From: Powellomyces hirtus
Lineage: Eukaryota; Chytridiomycota; Chytridiomycetes; Spizellomycetales; Powellomycetaceae
Assembly: GCA_025526995.1 (NCBI GenBank)
Contig: JAHLKG010000006.1
Coordinates: forward strand, 310,001 to 374,000
Reading direction: 5' to 3'
DNA length: 64,000 bases
Under the pieces are notes generated by a model that was not told where the DNA came from, did not search any database, and worked only from the letters and a program-made list of their open reading frames with translations. Shown here piece after piece: positions 58,148 to 64,000 of the stretch (positions within the stretch are counted from its first letter, which is position 1; the number at the start of each line of letters is the position of its first letter). The translations under genes were made by a program, and so were the position numbers.

Positions 58148-58890
58148 ATGGCGCCCAAGAAGCAACCCCCCAAGAAGCCTGCTGAGAAGCCTGCGGCCAA
58201 AAAGCCAAAAACTACGACAACGCAGAAAGAGAAAGATGCAGCTGCGTGCAAGGCCTTGCGCAAAGTTGCCCAACGAAGGTCTCAGCGCCTAGAGCTTATT
58301 GCTGCGGCTGCCAAGGCTGCAGGTGAAGCAGTGGTTGTGCGCGCCAAGCGCATAGGAACAACTTCTGCACTTCAAGTGCAGTACCCGTACTTGTCGCTGA
58401 GAGGCATTAAACGTGTTATGACCAGGGCTAACTGGTCAGTCGAGGCAGCGTCTAAAACGTTTGCGGACTTGCATGAGATGCACCGCAGGTATTTCCGCAT
58501 GTATGCGGCACGCAAAGGGAAGGAAAGGTATGTGCAATGCGCTTTGCTGCAGTGCAGTTTTACATGAATGCGCTCTACTGCAGTGCAGTTTTACATGAAT
58601 GCGCTCTACTGCAGTGCAGTTTTACATGAATGCGCTCTACTGCAGTGCGACTTTGGATATAATACTAATTCTACATTTGTTCTTCCAGTGATGATGAAGA
58701 CGAAGAGGAGGGCCGTGAGAACCCGTCAACAGATGAGGAGGAAGGGGACAAGGACGATGCTTTTGGAGGGCCACCTGATGACAAGCCAAGAGATCCTCCT
58801 GGTGGCAGTGGTAGCGGTGGCGGCGGCACCGGTGGAGCAGGGTCCTTTGCGGACGCAGTAGCTCACGTGGTTGGTAGTATCACAGTTTAG
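58148..58890 (+). CDS. Lys-rich/acidic accessory protein of the PIF/Harbinger element
   Basis: Two exons: 58148-58527 and 58689-58890 (161-nt intron) encode 193 aa. The N-terminus is highly basic (MAPKKQPPKKPAEKPAAKKP), followed by an Ala-rich helix (LIAAAAKAAGEAVVVRAKRI) and a possible small DNA- or protein-binding domain (YLSLRGIKRVMTRANWSVEA). Exon 2 is acidic (SDDEDEEEGRENPSTDEEEG) and then Gly-rich, ending FADAVAHVVGSITV. No family recognised. It lies inside the transposon, between transposase and SANT genes, and unlike both has no internal stop. The intron is made largely of a 31-bp tandem repeat. Possibly a targeting or chromatin-binding factor; that is inference. Confidence 0.65.
58547..58650. 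repeat. 31-bp tandem repeat in an intron
   Basis: About 3.3 copies of a 31-bp unit starting CTGCAGTGCAGTTTTACATG, nearly identical, within the intron of the Lys-rich gene. Each unit contains ATGCGC, a motif that recurs through the element. Confidence 0.95.
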
Positions 58891-58998
58891 GGTTATGCTT
58901 TTTTGGCGTATTGCGTGTTTGTTTTTTCGGCTCTTAGAGCAAAACATATTGCATAGTTTGATGAGTTGTATTCAATGTCTGCTATTAATTGTACGAAG

Positions 58999-60438
58999 TT
59001 AAGTAAAAGAACTAGTGACTTGCTCTGCTTCAATGCGCTCTGCTTCAATGCGCTCTGCTTCAATGCGCTCTGCGTTAAGGTGCACTACATTAAGGTGCTC
59101 TATGTTAAGGTGCTCTACTTCGATGCGGTTTGTTTCAATACCCTCCGTGTTATCACGCTCTACGTTAATTTGCTCTGCGGCAGTACGCTTTGCAATAATG
59201 TGCTCGTCATTAGTGTGCTTTTGACGCTCTCGCTCTTTGGTTGTGCGCAAGTACACCCGCAAGTCGTGAATAGCCTGCTTTGCTGATGAGCTGTCTTTGC
59301 CAAACAAAGCAACGGCAACTTTGGCATTGGAATAGCGTAACTGCTTTGCCTGCTGCTCCGTTATCTCAGTTTGCTGCTCTTTCATGCTTTCCATTAACCC
59401 AATGTGAGATTCAAGTTTGCGTTTCTTCAATTCGGCAATTGTTGATGCATCCTTTGTGCTTGCATCCTTTTAAGCCAAATGCTTGGCTTGCTTTGTTCCA
59501 ATAAGCCGTTCTTCTAAGTGTTCCATCGATCCGCTTTGGTCTAGTTTAACAGAGGGTGTAGACCTAAAACTGTAATAACGTAGTGCGCATTAGTACAAAC
59601 AAGTCTACATTAGCATGTATTAACGTTCTTACCGAGGGCACTTTTCCAATATCATCCAGCAATGCAAAAAGGCGAAAGCGCGGCCCTCTTTTTGTTGATA
59701 AGTCTGAAGTGCCAGAGGTAGAGCCTCCTCGCGCGTAGTTCCAGATGGCAGAGAACGCTCAGCGCTTATATAACTTCCAACAAACTTGTTGACAGAAGGG
59801 CAAAAGTACGTCCAGCGGTTGCTCAATGACTTTTGAGTGCGGACCGCAGAAGTCTCTGGCACGTCTTCAGCGTACGCTTCAGTAATTCTTTGCCAGAATG
59901 TATCGCTTTTTTGATTGCTTCCAACGGTAGGGTCTTCAGAAACCTTAATCCACACCCAACACAATGCTTGATCTTCGGACGCTTTAAAAGCGGGTCCGTG
60001 TGAACCAGACGTCTCAGGGGCAGTGTCAGGAAATACGCTCTGTGAACGACTTCTTGCGGAAGAACGTAATTGCGGCGTAGGACTGGGTGGAAAACCGTTG
60101 TACGCTCTCAAAGGATAAGGCTGAGCGCTCTGACTGTACTGCGATCCTGCGCCCGGTGTATATGTTGGGTGCGAAAAAGAACCGGAGTAGTTGGGTGCTG
60201 GCTGGAAGGCGCCCTGATAGCCATGTAGCACTTGGTTTGCGCTTGGCGAAAATGCACTCTGCGGAAATGCACTTTGCTGGCGGTGCGAAACTGGAGTTGC
60301 GCTTTGCGGAAATGCGTTTTGCGGGCAGTGCAAAACTGGAGTTGCGCTTTGCGGAAATGCGCTTTGTTGACGGACTGGAGTTTCGCTTGACGTTTGTTTG
60401 ACCCCCTGAGGAGTCGCCGGAGTTGTTTCGTCTGCCAT
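58999..60438 (-). pseudogene. SANT/Myb-like DNA-binding partner of the transposon, one in-frame stop
   Basis: Two exons: 59633-60438 and 58999-59569 (63-nt intron). Starts MADETTPATP with three or four imperfect repeats of an AFPQSATPV-type unit, followed by Gly/Ser/Tyr-rich sequence. The conserved domain is ALCWVWIKVSEDPTVGSNQK, DTFWQRITEAY, SLSNRWTYFCPSVNKFVGSY and FAFLHCWMILEKCPR, the pattern of SANT/Myb-like ORF1 proteins in PIF/Harbinger elements and related plant proteins. Exon 2 has a Lys/Glu-rich coiled coil (KKRKLESHIGLMESMKEQQT) and a tandem repeat giving ERIEA units. A TAA at 59470-59472 interrupts exon 2 before this coiled coil; a CAA-to-TAA change accounts for it. Confidence 0.8.
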
Positions 60439-61058
60439 TTGTTTGTAAATGCTTGCGTTGTGTTTTCAGTTTATGATCCAGCAGTCAACCCCACTGGATG
60501 TTTCAAGTTTTCGAGCTGTAATATGCCATTCAGATGGCAACACCACCCAATTTACCCTTGTGGAAACCCTATATGAAAGTTGGGGCCTCAAAAGTTCATC
60601 GTCCCCTATAGCAATAGCAAACGCAGTCCCGTATTGCTACAAATTGTGCAACGAGGCCATCTGAATCCCAAATCGCTTCGTTTCTGCTGAATTCTGAGGT
60701 CCCGGTGGTGTTGAAAATCGCTTCGAACGCGTCCCTCAAAAAGTCAACACGCAAAAACCTGGCTTTTCAGTCAACCGGTGGAGATGCTTTTAAGGACCTT
60801 ACAACGTTTTTGTGGTCCTCTTGCAATGTTTCGCAACATCGTAGTTGCTTAGCAACGGTGTTGTACTCATATTTCCTCCCTCATCCAGATTTGATCTATC
60901 TGATCCATCTGATCCATCTGCTTGTTGCAACGTCACTTTTACAACGTCGACCTGCAACTTGCGTTTCAAAGCTGAAGTTGCTTGCATCAGCTAAACCGCT
61001 CGAAAAACGTTGTTCCACTAAAACGAAAAAAACCGTTCCTATTTTAGGGATACAACTC

Positions 61059-61074
61059 AGCTTTGAAACCCCCT
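61059..61074 (-). repeat. Right terminal inverted repeat of the PIF/Harbinger element
   Basis: AGCTTTGAAACCCCCT on the plus strand, the exact inverse of 55885-55900, followed directly by AAT. Confidence 0.85.
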
Positions 61075-61387
61075 AATATATAGATGCATAGGGTATTTTG
61101 AAGTTTTGCTGATGTCAAGTTCCCATGCATAACATCCCATGCATAACACTCATGCATAACACAATCAGATGAGGTGCTGGTGGAGAGAGGCGGCGGCTCT
61201 TTATTGGACAACTATTGGAGACTAGCCACGAACAGGAGTTTGTGGCTACTTGACGACAACAGGCGGTGAGTTTTACCTCAGATTGTTATGCCTTGTGCGG
61301 AGGATTTGACAGCCATGCAAAACATTATTGATCGGCAGCGGGCGATTGAGTACAGACAAATGCAAGTTGAGTCAGCAATATGATGCT
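61075..61387. other. Spacer between the two transposons
   Basis: Starts with the AAT direct repeat and contains short CATGCATAACA-type tandem units (61122-61163). No gene. Confidence 0.45.
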
Positions 61388-63641
61388 TTAGGGCTGAGGT
61401 GTCCCGGAGACGTCTTGGCGTTTCTTTTCAGCCAGCGCGATTCGCCGACAAACGCTTCGCAGTACCTGCTCCACATAGTTCACGCAGTTAGACTTTGTGT
61501 ACCGTCGCTTAATGTCTTTTTTGTGCTGGCGCTCGAAGTGTTCGGTAGTGTAGTTGGACGGTGTGCCGTTCTCGCGAAAGCATGCGAGATACTTGATCAT
61601 GCCATGCATCTTCGGGAAGCTGAACTCATTTCTGTCGCTCGTGTATGCTCTGAAGACGTTCTTCTTCTCCCAAAAAGTTTCCAACACCTGTTCAATGAAC
61701 TCAAAGTTGTCCTCTGACATCGATGGCACTGAGACGAGATAGTAAAAGTTAATGAAGCTTTTGACGCACTGCATGACATTTCGCCGAGCCTGGGTGTTTG
61801 CACGCATGGGAAACTCAAAGAGCGCGCCAACAATTACCTGGAAAGAAAATGGTGAGGATGAAAGCGTGAGGTTGAGGAGGGGTTGACACTCACCCGCAGC
61901 ATGGCACCTTCGTCACGTCCATTCAGTCCAGACAATGATGAAATTCCTTTAGTGAAGTGTTTCATTCCATTGTGCCTTGGGGTGTTCAAGAAACAAGAGT
62001 CTCGTAAACCCAATGGGTCCAGCGTGGCGCCAAACTCGGTGATAAACTCAAGGGTCCACCGCTTGAGATGAATCCAAACGCCCATGTTGAGTTCGTGTAA
62101 AAATCGGGCATCCTTGCTGCGTAGATATTGCTGTACTTCCAGTCCCAGACAAAGTTCTAAACGGGTACGATGTTAGTAAAGCTCTTCTGGTCTGGATTAG
62201 TGTGCTCTTTGAAGCATGATGCTCACTTCAACAACAGTTGCGCCCATGAATTGCTCTGCCGGAGCCTTTCGCTTGCGCTTGCAGGCAAGCCGCATCACTT
62301 CGACCGTGCGTGGTGTCACCGCATTCTCACGTAGCTTGCACGAAGACATTCCCAGATCTCCAGAGAAGACAGTGCATGATGTGCACCACCCGGTAATGAC
62401 GTTCATAGTGTAGACCATCTTGGCGTAGTCAGCAGACATACTCCACAGCACTGGAAAAACATGGTATCTGCGCCCGCCGGGACCTTCCATCACAATCCCC
62501 TTATTGGCTGCCTCTATCACGTCCGCAAAAAAAATCTTCAGAGCTGCATGCGAAGTACACGCTTTGCAGTTAGGTATTCTTTATGCTTGGCCTCTTTTTC
62601 GGATGCTCTCGGAATTTGGGGAAGAAGCGCTGACATGATAATCGCTTCGTTTTTGTCCTTAGTACGCTCTTCACGTGGAATGCTTGCCAGGGTCAGGTAA
62701 AGCGGGTGGAGTTTGAGATGGTTCGGAACGTTGGTGAGTGTGGTCTCGTCTGACGAGACCATGATGGGTAGGATGATTGCTCCATTTGGAATCTGGTTCT
62801 GGAGAGCAATAGTGTGCATCCTTCAAACTAAGCGTATGCTCTCGACATTGCATACCTGGATTCTAGCCCACCGGTCCCCGGTCCATGCCTCGTTGTATAT
62901 ACGGTTGCCGTTCATGTCGTACTCTTGCTTCGGCGTGAGCTGCATGGTCAGATTGTTGCACGCGAACAGTTGACGTAGGATTGCAAGTGCGGATCGGTGA
63001 TGCATTGTGGTCGTTTTGTTTGCCCAGCTGCAATTGGATGGCCCAGGCACTTCCTGCTGCGTTTGCCGCCAGTCTGTTTGCAAGACTGCATCATAGCAAG
63101 CTGCCACCGTATCCACAACCTTCCACACTTTCTTTGCGTTAGAAAAAGTTACTCTTCAAAGATCCATTGTTGGATCGCGTAGCGTAGCCAGCAATGCGTT
63201 AAGACGGGAGTTCGAGATCTTGTCCTCCTGACAAGTCCAGTTCACGAGCCACTCTTCTTATCTGTTTTTGAAGGCAAGTTCGGCGTCTTCCGCGGCGGCC
63301 TCAAGTTGCTCGGACTGCGTGTCGGGAAACCAGACCAGGGGCTCAGCGTATCCTTCCCCATTCTGATCTCCTGAGCAACCCAAGTTGTCCAGCTGACTGC
63401 TCCCCTCATCCTCGGCAGCTGACGGCGACTCAGACTGGGGCCGGAAGCGCGAATCGACTGCTCCCAGCTCTGCTATCGCCACAGGATTCTCAGGTGCATC
63501 GAACCCGTCAAGATCATCTTCAGAGTCGGATGCGGAAAAAAAGAGGTTGCTAGCTGGATCGTGAAGGCACGTGTAGTGGCTCTCGTAGCCAAAACTGGTT
63601 TTGTAGGACTTATGGCACAGCCCGCAGTAGTTCCGAAGCAT
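61388..63641 (-). pseudogene. Decayed Plavaka-like (CACTA-type) transposase
   Basis: Consecutive minus-strand pieces follow the Plavaka order. N-terminal C2H2-type finger (NYCGLCHKSYKTSFGYESHY, TCLH); a linker with PLVWFPDTQ; the region ending MNGNRIYNEAWTGDRWARIQ; after an intron (62799-62855) IILPIMVSSDETTLTNVPNH and HPLYLTLASIPREERTKDKN; then KGIVMEGPGGRRYHVFPVLW and GWCTSCTVF; then FLHELNMGVWIHLKRWTLEF and GMKHFTKGISSLSGLNGRDE; and finally NEFSFPKMHGMIKYLACFRE with SNYTTEHFERQHKKD. In-frame stops occur at 63258-63260 (TAA) and 63156-63158 (TGA), with a further TGA plus a one-base shift near 62530-62540. The last conserved C-terminal part is missing. Family assigned from motif order. Confidence 0.65.
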
Positions 63642-64000
63642 GTTGTGACAGAAGATGCATTTTTGGGGAAGGTGGGGAAGCCGCCACCTTCAAAAAAACA
63701 AAGCAACACAAAAAGAACTTTGCATCAAAAAGTTCGAACGCGCATAGCCAGGGCCAAAGAGATGTTTGTAGACATACTGGCCCACGTCAACATGAGCTTC
63801 TTCGCCTGCACCTTTTATGAAACAAATCCAACATGCAACACGTTACACTTTTCGACAGAGATAAGGACAGGCCCTGCGCTGCCTTTAGTTGACGCAATGG
63901 GGTCTCACCTCCAGAAGGGAGGTCTCACCCTGTACTGCCTTGCTTTTATTTTCATTTTTGTTTAACCTGAGAACCGGGCCCATTGGGTTTACGAGCTGTC
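63642..64000. other. Upstream flank of the Plavaka-like gene
   Basis: No intact gene. Contains a GGTGGGGAAGCCGCCACC hairpin near 63670-63687 and a repeated GGTCTCACC motif near 63901-63930. Element termini were not identified before the window ends. Confidence 0.35.

Larger units (their letters stand above)
55885..61074. mobile_element. Complete PIF/Harbinger-type DNA transposon (5190 bp)
   Basis: Bounded by perfect 16-bp terminal inverted repeats (55885-55900 and 61059-61074, AGGGGGTTTCAAAGCT inward) and by AAT direct repeats outside (55882-55884 and 61075-61077). Subterminal inverted motifs also match (AGTGGAACAACG near 55988 and its inverse near 61010). It carries a DDE transposase on the plus strand, a SANT/Myb-like DNA-binding gene on the minus strand, and a third Lys-rich/acidic gene on the plus strand. 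Transposase plus SANT/Myb partner is the known two-gene plan of PIF/Harbinger elements; the third gene is extra. The AAT repeat is unusual, because PIF elements often duplicate TWA. Confidence 0.85.

Noticed and set aside
58001..58292. Frame reading through the AC microsatellite into the Lys-rich gene
   Set aside because: Different frame from the better-supported start at 58148 and made mostly of dinucleotide-repeat codons.

Overview
The window is nuclear DNA from a fungus. About 50 kb is gene-dense euchromatin and the last 14 kb is transposon-rich. Most genes carry several short introns (roughly 60-120 nt, GT...AG), so most true proteins had to be assembled from exons, and several small ones (COX19, SSNA1, the CZIB-like protein) appear only after splicing. 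The gene set is fungal: NOP4/RBM28, SLY1, RPC40, RMD5/GID2, SLC1, a mitochondrial MCY1-type cysteine synthase, COX19 and AIM24. It also holds genes usually associated with animals and flagellated lineages: SSNA1/NA14 (a basal-body protein), a cyclin-Q homologue, PA28/REG and SENP8. The SSNA1 homologue suggests a zoosporic fungus such as a chytrid; this is inference.

Layout. 1-6.3 kb: partial LRR protein head-to-head with NOP4/RBM28. 7-7.7 kb: acidic repeat protein with an unresolved 5' end behind a strong TATA box. 8.2-13.2 kb: ZIP metal transporter head-to-head with SLY1. 13.4-18.1 kb: COX19, a hypothetical protein and a golgin. 18.3-33.4 kb: SLC1, F-box protein, cyclin-Q, CZIB, RMD5, RPC40, an alpha/beta hydrolase, SSNA1, a HAD phosphatase, GPI12, PA28 and an SMIM13-like membrane protein, mostly as divergent pairs. 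34-47 kb: alanine aminotransferase, a PIP-box microprotein, a 112-bp mariner-type MITE, a secreted alpha-carbonic anhydrase, a RING protein, AIM24, cysteine synthase and a SENP8-type protease. 47.4-50.3 kb: tRNA-Arg and a long disordered protein.

51-64 kb is repeat-rich: a 212-bp direct duplication, degraded coding fragments, a Plavaka-like C-terminal remnant on the plus strand, an apparently complete 5.19-kb PIF/Harbinger transposon (55885-61074), and a decayed Plavaka-like transposase on the minus strand. The PIF/Harbinger element has perfect 16-bp terminal inverted repeats, AAT direct repeats, and transposase, SANT/Myb-like and extra Lys-rich genes. The single in-frame stops in its transposase and SANT genes, and the first stops in the Plavaka-like gene, are all TAA or TGA codons explicable by C-to-T change on the coding strand, which suggests cytosine-deamination decay.

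Recurring architecture: about ten divergent gene pairs share short intergenic regions. The genes cover ribosome biogenesis, vesicle traffic (SLY1, golgin), lipid and GPI synthesis (SLC1, GPI12), ubiquitin/NEDD8/proteasome control (RMD5, F-box, RING, SENP8, PA28) and mitochondrial function (COX19, AIM24, MCY1). They do not form a single pathway cluster.
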